Assembly (NCBI GenBank): GCA_034521835.1
Contig: JAXHMA010000001.1
Location: forward strand, 62,001-126,000
From: JAMQKA01 sp034521835
GTDB taxonomy: Bacteria; Bacteroidota; Rhodothermia; Balneolales; Balneolaceae
DNA: 64,000 bases
Direction of reading: 5' to 3'
Below the pieces are notes generated by a model that was not told the DNA's origin, did not search any database, and saw only the letters and a program-made list of their open reading frames with translations. Positions 27,255-38,372 of this stretch are shown piece after piece. The position numbers and the translations under genes are program-made. How positions within the stretch are numbered: the first letter of the stretch is position 1; the number at the start of each line of letters is the position of its first letter.

Positions 27255-27635
27255 AACACTAAAATATACGGAGATTGTGGGGGAACATCAGTGGTAAATT
27301 TAACAGTAATACGAGAGACTGCCAGCATGTTTTTGCATGCAAATATTACCAGGGAAAAAATTTTGCATGATGTTGCAGAAGTTCTATTTTTGTGCTGTTA
27401 CTTTCGTAAAGTATAGAAATTAAAGAAGTTGCAAGGGATACAAAGCGAGAGTTCTTTTTGAAATTAGTACTCAATTATTAAGGGATATTTGAAATGTTTG
27501 GCATCGTAAACGCTCTTTTTTATTTGCAATCAAATACAGCCTGTTGAAGCAAAAAACGGATTGTTTTTCAGATTGAGTATTAATTATTATCTACTTAACT
27601 GCTCCGTCTGCCCAGTGGATTGACAGGCAACAAAT
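27255..27635. other. Gene-free spacer
   Basis: About 380 AT-rich bases between ispH and the truncated sigma factor. No RNA gene or repeat was seen. Confidence 0.4.
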
Positions 27636-27830
27636 TTGATTTTTTTGGCCACAGCTTTAAAATATACTGTAGAAACAAAGCAGCAATGGATCGAAGAGAT
27701 TCGCAATGGCAACAAGGATGCGTTTGAGCAGCTTTTTCAGACCTACTTCGACGATTTGCACAGATTTGTCTGGGGATATGTTAAAAGAGAGGATATAGCT
27801 GAAGCATTGAGCAGCGTATTTAGTCCGTGA
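27636..27830 (+). pseudogene. ECF sigma factor, truncated after region 2 start
   Basis: Only the first 48 or so residues of a sigma-70 ECF factor remain: TKQQWIEEIRNGNKDAFEQL, YFDDLHRFVWGYVKREDIAE. After about 27803 the sequence becomes the reverse complement of the ASPIC/UnbV gene, so sigma regions 2.3-4 are missing. The start codon is probably TTG at 27645. The abrupt change of content means a deletion or an assembly joint. Confidence 0.7.
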
Positions 27831-30511
27831 TTTCCCGCAATTATATCCAGGAAGCCATCACTGTTTAGATCGGCCACTTTCAGTACGTTCCACCATCCTG
27901 ACGTTGCGGTTAGTTCGGCAGCTTTGGTCTGTTCTGTGAACGTCTGATCTGCATTTTGTTCAAAAACTCGTATCGGCATCCATTCGCCCGCCACGACCAG
28001 CTCAGGCCGGCCATTGTTGTTTAGATCAGCCCAGACAGCGTCGGTTACCATGCCTGGATTCATAAGTTCTGGGGCAAACTGCTCAGTCACGTCGGTGAAT
28101 CGCCCGCCATCATTTTGTAGCAGATAACTGCGCGGCGCCAGGGGGTAGCGCCCCGAAAGTACCCGTCCGCCGACAAAAAGATCAGTGTCTCCATCGCCGT
28201 CCAGTTCAATTGCCTCGACCTTAGACCCGCTGGTCAGCATCCGGGGCAGGGCATCTGACAGGAAAATGAAGTTGCCAAACTCGTCATTGATGTAAAGGCG
28301 ATCCTGATAAATGGAACCGTTGGAAGGGTCCGAATTGCCCCGCTGACCACGTACAGGTCGAGATACCCGTTGCCGGTGGCATCGAAAAACAGAGCGTCGA
28401 TATCTTCGCTGTCTCGGTGTTCTTCGAAAGCATCTATCGTAGCTTTCGTAAACGTACCTTTCGACTGCTGAAGATAGATGGCAGAAGGCTGACCGGGTCC
28501 GCCTCCCACAAAAAGATCCAGTAGATTGTCGCTGTTAATATCGCCTTTTGCCAGCGCGGGCCCAAGATTGGAAAGCGTGTGTGGCATCAGCGGGGTATCA
28601 ATTCGGTCGCGCGGAAATGCTGCTTCATGCCTGTAGTTGAACCCTATGGCACTTTCGTTCAGCAGCAGAAACATTTTATTATCGGTGGCTGACGAATCTG
28701 GTGGCGGCATGATGGCATCTTCACGGCGAAGTACCACCGTTTTATTGACGGCCGTTGTTTTTATTTCACGCGCACCATCGGGCCATATCATCTCAAGATC
28801 CACCTCCTCAGCTGATCCCAAACCAAAAGTAAACACCGGTTCCATAGAAGATTGAAATCCTCTTGTGGGATTGAGTTCCTGGAAGAACTCGGTTGCCCAC
28901 CTGATCAGTCACGGATAGCTTGGCTCCAATCCCAAAAGGATTGTTGGAACTGCCTTGCAGGCGCACTTTCAAGTAACTGTTTCCGTTCCTGGAGCGGGCA
29001 TTATTTCTAAAAATAAACGGGTTGTCATTGATGTTGTTTACAATCAGATCAAGCGTGCCGTTGTTGTCAAGATCGGCGTAGGCGGCCCCGTTGGAGATGG
29101 CTCGCTGACCGACGCCCCATTGGTTGGAGACATCTATAAACGAAAGATCACCATTGTTCTGGAAAGCAAAATTGTGGAGTTGGACCTCATCCATCTGTTG
29201 CACCAGCCGATAGAGTTCTTCGGGATCTTCCGGTAGATTTTCATTCGGATATTCCTTCCAGAGGATCTCGTTCAAAAAATCGAGATTGGTGTAGTAACGA
29301 CCGAAGCCATTGGTTATGAACATATCTTTGTGGCCGTCATTGTCGAAATCGGCAATGACGGTTGCCCAACTCCAGTCAGATTTGGAGATATCCGCCATTC
29401 GTCCGATCTCGGTAAAGGTGCCATCGCCGTTGTTAAGCTGCAGCGTATTGCGCATATTCTGCCGGTGATATCCGTTAGCGGCCAGCTGATCATACATGCT
29501 GTAATCTGGTGCCTTGAAAGTCCGTTCGCGTTCGTACTCGTATGGCAGCATGTCGGCGACAAGAATATCTGGCAGCCCATCATTGTTGATGTCGGCAATA
29601 TCCGATCCCATTGAAAAATAGGAGGTCAAGTGGGTGCGGGAAAAGATTTCATCCCGGAACGTGCCATCGCCCTGGTTGATGTACAGGTAGTCTCTCTCTA
29701 CAAAATCGTTAGTCACGAACAGGTCGGGCCAGCTGTCGTTGTTGAGATCAGAAACGGTGGCGCTGAGGCCGAAGCCGATGGGATTTTGCTGAATCCCCGC
29801 TTGTTGGCTCACGTCTGTAAATCGCCCGTCATCATTCCGGTAAAGCTTATCTCCTGCGTAGGAATCAACCTGGGTGCGTATTTCAGTGAGATCGAAGCCG
29901 GAGAGCGGCTTCACCGAATAGTTGACGATATATAGGTCCAGATCGCCATCCCGGTCGTAATCAAAGAACGCGGGCTGGGTGCAATAGCCGGGATCGTCTA
30001 CCCCATAATCGGCGGCCTGATCAATAAAGGTTTCATCCCCCTGGTTGATAAAGAGTTTGTTTCTGCGTTCTTCAACCTCCACTTCGCCTGCTTTGCAAAC
30101 GTAGATATCCAGCAGCCCGTCAGCGTTGATATCCACCATCGAGGCACCGGCGGTCCACCCGGTGGAGTCGGCGAGGCCTGCAGTTGTGGTGATATCTTCG
30201 AACTGGAGATCACCGCGGTTCAGATACAGTGCATTATTGGTAGTGTTGGCTGTGAAAAAGATGTCGGTAAGTCCATCATTGTTGATATCTCCCACAGCCA
30301 CGCCGCCGCCGTTGTAGAAAAATTCGGTTTCCAGCACGTTATGGCCTACCCCTTCCTCTACGCGGTTAATAAAATTGATACCGGAGTGCTCTGGAGGAAT
30401 CTGTTCAAAGAGGGGGGGATCCGTTTTTTGGCACATCAGGATTCCGAAAAAAGGCAGCAGCCACAACGCTGCAAATAGTAAAATAGCTTTTCTTAAATGG
30501 ATCATATCCAA
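27743..30511 (-). pseudogene. FG-GAP/VCBS repeat protein with ASPIC/UnbV region, C-terminally truncated
   Basis: Large surface or secreted protein of at least 900 residues. A signal or lipoprotein leader (residues 1-27, ILMCQKTD) is followed by many FG-GAP/VCBS repeats with DxDxDG calcium loops (VGDINNDGLTDIFF, DYDRDGDLDLYI, DLNNDSWPDLFVTNDF, ADLDNNGTLDLIVN). The ASPIC/UnbV part has GSSNNPFGIGAKLSV and VDLEMIWPDGA. Frame breaks at about 28830 and 28250 split it in three. The real homology stops near 27803 (GNHGLNTLLNAS), where it meets a sigma factor fragment; the rest of the gene is missing. Its role is probably adhesion or polymer binding at the cell surface. Confidence 0.75.
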
Positions 30512-30725
30512 CCATGATAAAATAGATTATACTCCTTCTCCCCGACAGCAGTTCATTCTAGAATAAATACTGTTAATATTCAATATTATCGGTCCTCCTT
30601 TGTCACTTTTTTTGAAAAATATGGCTTTCAATTGATCTTCAGTTGGAAATTTCCAGGATTACTCTATTTTAGCAGTGATAAAATTTTCGTCATTGTAACT
30701 AGGTAATAATTATCGGGATACAGCC

Positions 30726-32195
30726 ATGGATAGAGGGAAACTTGGATACGTATTTGTCTTCCTAACGGTGATATTATTGGGGGGGTGCAGCAGTGAGTCA
30801 CAGCAAGACCGGGAATCCACCACAGCCAGGGGCAGCGTTTGGAAACAGCAGGCGATAGATGATGTAATTACCCCGTGGACCCAAAACGGTTATAATCCCC
30901 AAACAACTACCTTCCCGGCATATATGGATCGGCAGTGGGAGCCGTACCAAGGCAATAGCCAGTTTCCCGGGATGGTTGCCCGCCATGTGTTCAGCTATTC
31001 TACGGCCTATCTACTTACCGGAGATGATCAATATTTGAGTGTGGCGGACCGTATTGTGGATTATATGATTGAAAATGGCTGGGACAGCGAACATGGGCTC
31101 TGGTTTAATGAGCTAGATGCGGAGGGAAATCCTGTGGATTTTAAAAAGGATATGTTCATGCAGCTGTACGCGGTTACGGGGCTGGCTATGTATTATGTGG
31201 TTACTAAAGATGAGCGTGTTTGGGGATATATCAATAAATCGATTGATCTGCTGAACGAGTATGCCTGGGATGATGAGCATGAGGGCTATATCAACATTTT
31301 GGCGCGGGATCTTTCGGTGGATGATGCCACCAAAAAAGCAACCCCGCAGCTGGCCCCGATCTCCGGCTACCTGGCGTACCTGTATCCTGCTACACGAGAC
31401 CAGCAATACCTGGATGAACAGATTAGAGGGATTGAGCTCATACTGGAAAAGATGATGGCACCGGAACAGGAATGGTTGCTTGAGAGCTTTACACAAGATT
31501 GGCAGCTACATGAGGAGCAGAGCAATCGGGTAAATGTCGGCCACAATTTGGAGGTCGTCTGGCTGTTACTGCGGCTGCACCTGTTGACTGGTGACGATAC
31601 ATACCGGGAACAAGCGCTGGAGCTTTATACGCCGCTGTATGAGATCGCTTTTAATACGCAGACCGGCGCGTGGCATCACAGCTTTCTTCGGGATACCAAT
31701 GAAAAAAGAGAAAGCACTACGTGGTGGATTCAAGCCTATGGAAATATGCTGGAGCTCTATATGTACCGCATTACCGGAGCCCAACAGCACCTGGATAATT
31801 TTGATAAAGGAGCCAGGTTCTGGAATGATTATTTTATGGATAAAGAGTATGGCGCCTCTTTTCTACGCGTACATATCGATGGAGAGCTGGAGGACGGAAG
31901 CAAAGCCGTTCGTTCCAAAACCGCCTATCATTCCATGGAGCATGGACTGCTTAATTACCTGTACACCAACCTCTGGGTAGATCGGCAGCCTGTAACCCTG
32001 CACTATCGGATCAGCTCGTCTACCGAGGGAGATACCTTGTATCCGAATATTACAGAAGACCCGGATATTGAAATTCAGCAGGTTCTGATAGAAGGAAAAT
32101 CGTGGGAAAAATATAACAATGATGAGGGTAGCATCTTATTGCCAGTTTTAAAGAATGGCAAGGTAGAGGTACGGCTGCTAAGCACTCAAAATTGA
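30726..32195 (+). CDS. AGE-family (N-acylglucosamine 2-epimerase-like) lipoprotein
   Basis: 489 residues with a lipobox (VILLGGC, Cys21), so it is membrane-anchored outside the cytoplasm. An (alpha/alpha)6 barrel of the N-acylglucosamine/cellobiose epimerase superfamily covers about residues 45-430: YSTAYLLTGDDQYL, KDMFMQLYAVTGLAMYY, VNVGHNLEVVWLLLRLH and AYHSMEHGLLNYL. A small beta domain follows. The barrel His residues are present, but the sugar substrate cannot be predicted. The frame is intact. Confidence 0.72.
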   Translation: MDRGKLGYVFVFLTVILLGGCSSESQQDRESTTARGSVWKQQAIDDVITPWTQNGYNPQTTTFPAYMDRQWEPYQGNSQFPGMVARHVFSYSTAYLLTGDDQYLSVADRIVDYMIENGWDSEHGLWFNELDAEGNPVDFKKDMFMQLYAVTGLAMYYVVTKDERVWGYINKSIDLLNEYAWDDEHEGYINILARDLSVDDATKKATPQLAPISGYLAYLYPATRDQQYLDEQIRGIELILEKMMAPEQEWLLESFTQDWQLHEEQSNRVNVGHNLEVVWLLLRLHLLTGDDTYREQALELYTPLYEIAFNTQTGAWHHSFLRDTNEKRESTTWWIQAYGNMLELYMYRITGAQQHLDNFDKGARFWNDYFMDKEYGASFLRVHIDGELEDGSKAVRSKTAYHSMEHGLLNYLYTNLWVDRQPVTLHYRISSSTEGDTLYPNITEDPDIEIQQVLIEGKSWEKYNNDEGSILLPVLKNGKVEVRLLSTQN

Positions 32196-32230
32196 ATGGC
32201 GAATATCACCCACCGAAAGGATTGAGTATT

Positions 32231-35200
32231 TTACCCGGCGCCCGCAGGAATTTCATCGAGTTGAACACCAACCAGGCGGCTTATACCGGTTTCTGGCATG
32301 GTTATGCCGTACATCATCTCCGCCTTGCTCATGGTCTTTTTGTTGTGGGTGATGATGATGAACTGCGTTTCATTGCTGAATCGTTTGATCATCGCCGCAA
32401 AGCGTTCAATATTGGCATCGTCGAGCGGGGCGTCTACCTCGTCAAGTACGCAAAAAGGAGAGGGTTTCACCAGGTAGATAGCAAACAGCAGGGCAATGGC
32501 CGTCAGCGTTTTTTCGCCGCCCGAAAGCTGGTTAATACTTGAGGGACGCTTGCCGCGCGGGTTGGCCTTGATCTCAATTTTAGCCTCCAGCGGGTCTTCC
32601 ACATCCTCTTCAATGACCAAGTCACAGAAATCATCCTCGTTAAAGAGGGTGTGGAATACATCCTGGAAGTTTTTCCGTATCTCCTCAAACGTTTCGTTGA
32701 ATCGGGCGGTGGCTTTCTTGTTGATCTCATCGATCGTTTCGCGAAGTTCCTTTTTGGCTTTCTGCAAGTCGGCAATCTGTTCTTCGTAAAACTCCAGGCG
32801 CTCTTTCTCCTCCTCATATTCCTCGATCGCCAGCGGGTTGACTTCCCCGATCTTGTTTAATTTCTGCTTTAGCCAGGCAATTCGTTCTTTGGCCTCTTCC
32901 GGGTCCTTGTCCTCCGGCAGCTTCTTGTCGATCTGGTCCATAAGAATCCCGTAGGTTTCCCATATGTGATCAGAAACATTTTCGGCCTGCATCTCAAATT
33001 TCTCCTGTGCTTTATCGAGATGGTGCACCAACTCCATATTCACCTCTTTCTGGTGGCGCAGCTCTTTCAGATCTTTCTCAATTTCGTTGATACGGCCGCG
33101 CTGTTTTGCGTTAGCTTGTTCGGCCTGTTGTAGTTTTTTGTCAGCTTTTTCTTTCTGTTCACGAGCTGTTTCCAGGTTCTGCTCTAGCTCCTCAATTTTC
33201 CCCTGAAATGTTATGATACGCGATTTAGCCTCTTCTTTTCGCTCCGATCGGTGCTTGAGCCGCTCCTTCAGGCTTTTGATCCCATCTTCGGCTCGCTTAA
33301 TCTCACGCTCATGATTTTCAACTTTGTTCTTCAGATCCTGGTGCTTCAGCTGAGCATCATTGTAGCGGCTTTGGGCGATGGATCGTTCTTCTTCGAGTTG
33401 CTCGAGTGCCTCCCGCTTTTGCTGCTGTTTTTCTTTGATCCCGGCAAGCTCTTCCCTCAGTTCCTCTTGGCGCGGCTCAATACCTTCGAGTTCATCCCGA
33501 GCAGCATCTTCATTATCAAATTTGTCCTGCCGGCGGTTCTTCAGCTCACCAATATTTTTTTCGTAAATCTGGATCTTTGATGTTGCGCTGTTAATCTGCT
33601 GTTCCAGTTGACGTACCTGCTGCTCGCTGGTTTTAAGTTCCCGCTCAAGCTTACTGATATCGATCGACTCATACTCACTAGTGGTTTTTGCCAGCTTCTC
33701 TTCCGCCTGTACCATCTCGGACTCCACATCGAACGCCTTCTCTTTGAGTTTTTCGATCTTGTCCTTAAGCCCGACGCGCATACCTGCGTTCTTACTCTTG
33801 CTTCCGCTCTGGAAAAACTGGTGAGATGTTATCACTTCTCCATCAGGGGTTACCCCGAATATTTCGCGTGCCCCCCAGCGAGCTGTAGGCCTCTTCAACG
33901 GAATCAAAAAGGAGGACGTTACCGAGTAAAAGTTTCTTGAGGGATTCAAACCTCGATTCAGAATGCACCTTTTCATAAAGAGCTCCATCCACAACGGTGT
34001 GATTACCAGAAAGTTGATTAAGGGGGATGAAGGTGGCGCGGCCCTTGTCCTGCTCCTTCAGCATTTTTGAGGCGCGGCGGGCGTCGTTAATAGTTTGCAC
34101 AATCAGGAAGTTTAGAGCCTCCCCCAATACACTTTCCAGGGCGACCGAATGCTGCTGGTCGGTGGAAAAGACGTTGGAGACTACATCCAGAAGTTCGAAA
34201 TCGCTCTGATGTTCTTCGAGCAGAAACTGCACGCTGGATGGGAACGCTTCGTTTGAATTGGCGATATCCTGCAGTAGTTCAATCTCAGAGTTGATCGAGT
34301 CGAGCTTACTCTGGTAGCTGCGAATCTGATCTTTCAGCTGGTCCCGCTGCATATTTAACTGCTGTCGCTGACTTCGAGCTTTGTCAATGGCCTTCTCTTT
34401 TTGATCGCGCGCTGCTGAAGCTTCTTCTAATTGCCCACGCAGAGTTTCGCGTTGATCTTTAAGTTCGGAGATCTGTTCCTCAAGATTATTAATTTCATTG
34501 GCAATGCGCTGCAGATCCTCTTCGGTATTTTCCAGCTTGGATTCTATCCTGATCCGCTTATTCTGGAGCTGGGAAAGATCCTGGTTCAGGTTGTTTTGCT
34601 TTTGCTCTAGTTCATTCAGCGTTTTGCGTTCGGTCGTGTAGGTCTGCTGTATTTCGGAGTATTTTTCCTTGGAGTCGGAGAGGTTGTGTTTGGCGCGTTT
34701 CAGCTGATCGTGAAAATCCTCGAGCTTGGTGTTGGTACTCTCAAAGATATTTGCGCATCTCTTCCAGGTCTTTTTCTGCCTGCTCAATATCCCTGGTATA
34801 CTGTTCAATCACCCCTTTTTCATTGCTGATCTTTTCGCGGGTAATCTGCAGTTCGGTTTCAGCATCTTTAATTTTGCTTTCCAGCTGTGATACCCGTCGC
34901 TGTGCCTCGGCTTGTTCGCGTTCTTTCTCATTAAGGCTATTACGCGCTTTTTCCTCCGCCTCTTCCAGCTCCTCAAGCTTGTTCTGGATCTCTTTTTTCT
35001 CTTTATCGGCATTTTTAATCCGCCCTTTCAGCGGTTCCAGTTCCTCCTTTATATTGTTGTACTGGAACTTGCTCAGTGCCTTATCTAGGAATTCGAGCTC
35101 CTTGCGGTACTCCTTTGCTTTTTTGGCTTTTTCGGCCTGCTTGCCGAGTGATGTTGTTTTTTTACGGACCTCGACCAGGATATCTTCTACACGCTGCAGA

Positions 35201-35757
35201 TCTTTCTGGGTACTTTCAAGTTTTCTGAATGTCTTCTTTCGTTTCTCTTTATACCCGGTAACACCCGCGGCTTCTTCAAAGAGGTGACGCCTGTCACTTT
35301 TATCATTGAGAATATCCTCCACCATTTTAAGCTCTATAACAGAGTAGGCATCCGAGCCCATGCCGGTATCCATAAACAGCTCGTTGATATCCTTCAGGCG
35401 GCAGGTAGTGCCGTTGATTAGGTATTCACTTTCGCCAGAGCGGTAGAGGCGCCGCGTAATGGTTACTTCACTGTATTCAGTAGGCAGCAGCCCTTTATTG
35501 TTGACAAAAGTGAGAGAAACTTCTGCCATTCCCAACGCATTTTTCTGGGCGGTGCCGTTAAAGATGACGTTTGCCATAGTGGAGGAACGCAGCAGGGTGG
35601 GGCGCTGCTCTCCGAGAACCCATCGCATAGAGTCAACGATGTTCGATTTACCACATCCGTTGGGACCGACGATGGCGGTGATACCACTGTCAAACTTTAC
35701 CTTGGTTTTGTAAGCAAAGCTTTTGAATCCCTGTAATTCCAGTTCGGATATATACAT
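32231..35757 (-). CDS. smc: Chromosome segregation SMC protein (frameshifted)
   Basis: About 1,175 residues, the usual SMC length. The ATPase head has Walker A GPNGCGKSNIVDSMRWVLGE. The first coiled coil follows (charged Lys/Glu/Gln heptads), then a hinge (FPSSVQFLLEEHQSD, ALESVLGEALNFLIV), the return coil, and the C-terminal head with signature QLSGGEKTLTAIALLFAIYL and Walker B FCVLDEVDAPLDDANIERF. Frame breaks at about 34760 and 33880 split it in three. It organises and separates chromosomes with ScpAB. It is last in the frr-side transcription unit. Confidence 0.94.
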
Positions 35758-35854
35758 GCGTTAAATAATGCAAATGACAGAAAACAAATTACAATATGCC
35801 CCTGTTAAAATCTCAGGATGGGGAGATAGGAATCTTTGATTTTGCGTAGCTAAA

Positions 35855-36424
35855 TTAAACTGTTCGAATCTCGTCCTCTTTTTTATCCAGAAGTTCGTCT
35901 ACACGCTCGGTATACTTGTCAGTAATTATTTGAACCTCTTCTTCTGCCTCGTAGCGGGCATCCTCAGAAAGGGATTCACTTTTTACTTTTTTCTTAATTT
36001 CGTCGTTTGCGTCACGGCGGGTATTGCGTATGCTAATGCGGGCATCTTCAGCTATTTCACTACATTTTTTTACGAGCTCTTCGCGACGTTCTTCAGTAAG
36101 CATCGGCAGTGGAATACGGATAATATTACCATCATTATTGGGATTTAGACCGAGTCCGGCAGACATAATCGCCTTTTCAATATCTTCAAGCGCCGATTTA
36201 TCATAGGGTTGAACGGTTAACAGGCGTGCTTCCGGTGCGCTTACGTTGGCCAGCTGGTTCAACGGGGTTTGGCTGCCGTAATAATCTACCTTTACACCGT
36301 CCAGCAGAGAAGGTTGTGCTTTACCCGCCCTGACATGAGAAAGCTCCTTTTTGAAGAAGTTGACTGTCTCTTTCATCTGCTTGTCGGCGTCATTAATAAT
36401 TGCTTGTAGCTCCTGAGGTATCAT
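35855..36424 (-). CDS. frr: Ribosome recycling factor
   Basis: 189 residues, intact. It splits post-termination ribosomes together with EF-G. Typical sequence: FFKKELSHVRAGKAQPSLLD, VDYYGSQTPLNQLANVSAPE, MSAGLGLNPNNDGNIIRIPL and PMLTEERREELVK. It follows pyrH on the same strand, the classic rpsB-tsf-pyrH-frr order. Confidence 0.96.
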   Translation of the reverse strand: MIPQELQAIINDADKQMKETVNFFKKELSHVRAGKAQPSLLDGVKVDYYGSQTPLNQLANVSAPEARLLTVQPYDKSALEDIEKAIMSAGLGLNPNNDGNIIRIPLPMLTEERREELVKKCSEIAEDARISIRNTRRDANDEIKKKVKSESLSEDARYEAEEEVQIITDKYTERVDELLDKKEDEIRTV

Positions 36425-36667
36425 GATGCACTCTCATCTAGTAGTTAATGGTAGTTGGTGATCTGTTTTCCCAAAACAGAATCTAGCCAATGAATTTAAA
36501 AAAACTGGTTCTTTTCCCAAACTGCGAAAGGTTAAAAAGAACACCTGTGCACTGGAAATAAACAGCGGATGGTTGCTGATTTTTTTGAACGATAAAGTTG
36601 AAAATATGGAGCGAGAAAGTCCCAATAATTACGGAGGTAAATTGGTTTTCTCCGTTTATTACCGCTG

Positions 36668-37393
36668 TTACTGTTCTTCCCACACTACTTTGGAGCCTAC
36701 CGTTTGATCGCCCACGACAACTTTTTTCAAATTCCCGGGAATGTTCATGTTAAATACGATGATGGGGGTATAGTTTTCACGGCAAAGGGTAAAGGCGGTA
36801 AGGTCCATGATATCGAGCCGTCGCCTGAGGACCTCTTCCCCTGAGATGGTAGTGAATTTTTCCGCATCCGGATTTTTCTCGGGATCCGAATCGAAAATTC
36901 CATCCACCCGGGTTCCTTTGAGGATGACATCCGCTTCAACTTCAATGGCCCGAAGAGAGGCGGCTGTGTCGGTCGTAAAATAGGGATTGCCGGTACCTGC
37001 TCCGAAAATAACGACACGCCCCTTCTCAAGGTGGCGAATGGCCCGGCGACGTATATATGGTTCGGCAATTTCTTCCATACGAATCGCTGACATCAAACGT
37101 GTATATACACCGAGTCGCTCCAGGGAGTCTTGCAGGGCCATGCTGTTTATCATGGTCGCAAGCATTCCCATATAGTCGCCCTGAACGCGGTCCATACCTT
37201 CTGTAGCACCTTTTACGCCTCGGAAAATATTACCACCACCGATCACAACACAAATTTCTATATCCTCTTCGTGTAGAGTACTGATCTCTTCAGCATATTG
37301 GGACAGGATGTTCCCATCGATGCCGTGCCCCTGTTCCCCCAAGAGTGCTTCTCCGCTAAGTTTGAGTAGAATGCGCTTGTATTGATTTGCCAC
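36668..37393 (-). CDS. pyrH: UMP kinase
   Basis: 241 residues, intact. The amino-acid-kinase fold phosphorylates UMP to UDP. Visible: RILLKLSGEALLGEQGHGID, VVIGGGNIFRG, GVYTRLMSAIRMEEIAEPYI, IFGAGTGNPYFTTDTAASLR and DVILKGTRVDGIFDSDPEK. The downstream gap to frr (240 bases) holds a short hairpin at 36463-36479 (CTGTTTT/AAAACAG) and no gene. Confidence 0.96.
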   Translation of the reverse strand: MANQYKRILLKLSGEALLGEQGHGIDGNILSQYAEEISTLHEEDIEICVVIGGGNIFRGVKGATEGMDRVQGDYMGMLATMINSMALQDSLERLGVYTRLMSAIRMEEIAEPYIRRRAIRHLEKGRVVIFGAGTGNPYFTTDTAASLRAIEVEADVILKGTRVDGIFDSDPEKNPDAEKFTTISGEEVLRRRLDIMDLTAFTLCRENYTPIIVFNMNIPGNLKKVVVGDQTVGSKVVWEEQ

Positions 37394-37431
37394 AGTGTGC
37401 TGTCTTTAGTTATTTAAAATCGTTTATATAT

Positions 37432-37465
37432 AAAAAAAAGGTTACCGAATTGGTAACCTTTTTTT
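37432..37465 (-). terminator. Terminator between tsf and pyrH
   Basis: GGTTACC and GGTAACC arms are flanked by A8 and T7 runs, so the stem extends into the runs. It is placed after tsf on the minus strand, suggesting pyrH also has its own promoter. Confidence 0.8.
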
Positions 37466-37483
37466 AAGAATTCAACAGGCTCT

Positions 37484-38314
37484 TCAGCTTTCGCCGAGTT
37501 GTAGCCTGTGAAAAGACTTGACTAGAGGAGCCTCATTTTGTTCCAGATATTCTTGGACGGAGAGGCTGTTGTCTTTCACGAACTTCTGTTCGTGAAGTAC
37601 TCTTTCTTCATAAAACCTGCGGAGTTTTCCTTTGGCAGCTTTTTCGGCAATTTCCTCTGGCTTACCTTCATTCAGAAGCTGATCTTTTGCAATTTCAAGC
37701 TCTTTTTCTACTATGGAGCTGTCAACTTCCTCGCGTGTAACGGCAAGCGGCTTCATAGCAGCTACTTGCATGGCAACATCTTTGGCTATTTCCTCATCGT
37801 CAATCTGCCCCTCAAACTCAACGAGTACGCCGAGCTGGCTGCCGGGATGGATGTAGGAAACAAGCTGGCCGTCAGATTTAGCAAGCACAACGCGGGCAAT
37901 CTCAATCTTTTCACCGATTTTGCCAACCATATCTTTTATATGATCTGCAACAGTAAGCCCGTCATATTCGAATTGGAGCAAGTGAGCTACATTATCGATG
38001 TCGTTTTCAAATGCCAGGCTTACAAAGGCTTCAGCGCGGTTCTGGAAATCTTCGTTGCGCGCAACGAAATCGGTTTCACAATTGAGTTCAAGTGCTGCGG
38101 CCTTGCTTCCGTCTTCGCTTACCTTGGTTACAATAAGTCCCTGGTCGGCTTCGCGATCAGCCCGTTTTTCAGAGAGTTTTTGTCCTTTTTTGCGAAGAAT
38201 TTCTACTGCACGGGCAAAATCTCCGTTTGATTCTTCCAGGGCTTTTTTGCAGTCCATCATGCCTGCCCCGGTTTGGTCTCGTAGTTTTTTTACATCAGAT
38301 GCAGAAATACTCAT
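37484..38314 (-). CDS. tsf: Elongation factor Ts
   Basis: 276 residues, intact. It is the nucleotide exchange factor for EF-Tu. The N-terminus is VKKLRDQTGAGMMDCKKALEE, with the core ALELNCETDFVARNEDF and YIHPGSQLGVLVEFEG. The C-terminal half has KPLAVTREEVDSSIVEKE and RFYEERVLHEQKFVKD. It is directly downstream of rpsB, as in most bacteria. Confidence 0.96.
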   Translation of the reverse strand: MSISASDVKKLRDQTGAGMMDCKKALEESNGDFARAVEILRKKGQKLSEKRADREADQGLIVTKVSEDGSKAAALELNCETDFVARNEDFQNRAEAFVSLAFENDIDNVAHLLQFEYDGLTVADHIKDMVGKIGEKIEIARVVLAKSDGQLVSYIHPGSQLGVLVEFEGQIDDEEIAKDVAMQVAAMKPLAVTREEVDSSIVEKELEIAKDQLLNEGKPEEIAEKAAKGKLRRFYEERVLHEQKFVKDNSLSVQEYLEQNEAPLVKSFHRLQLGES

Positions 38315-38372
38315 TTCTGGTCAGGATATTAAATGTTTAGGATTGTGTTTCTGTAAAATCAGGAAGAGAATT

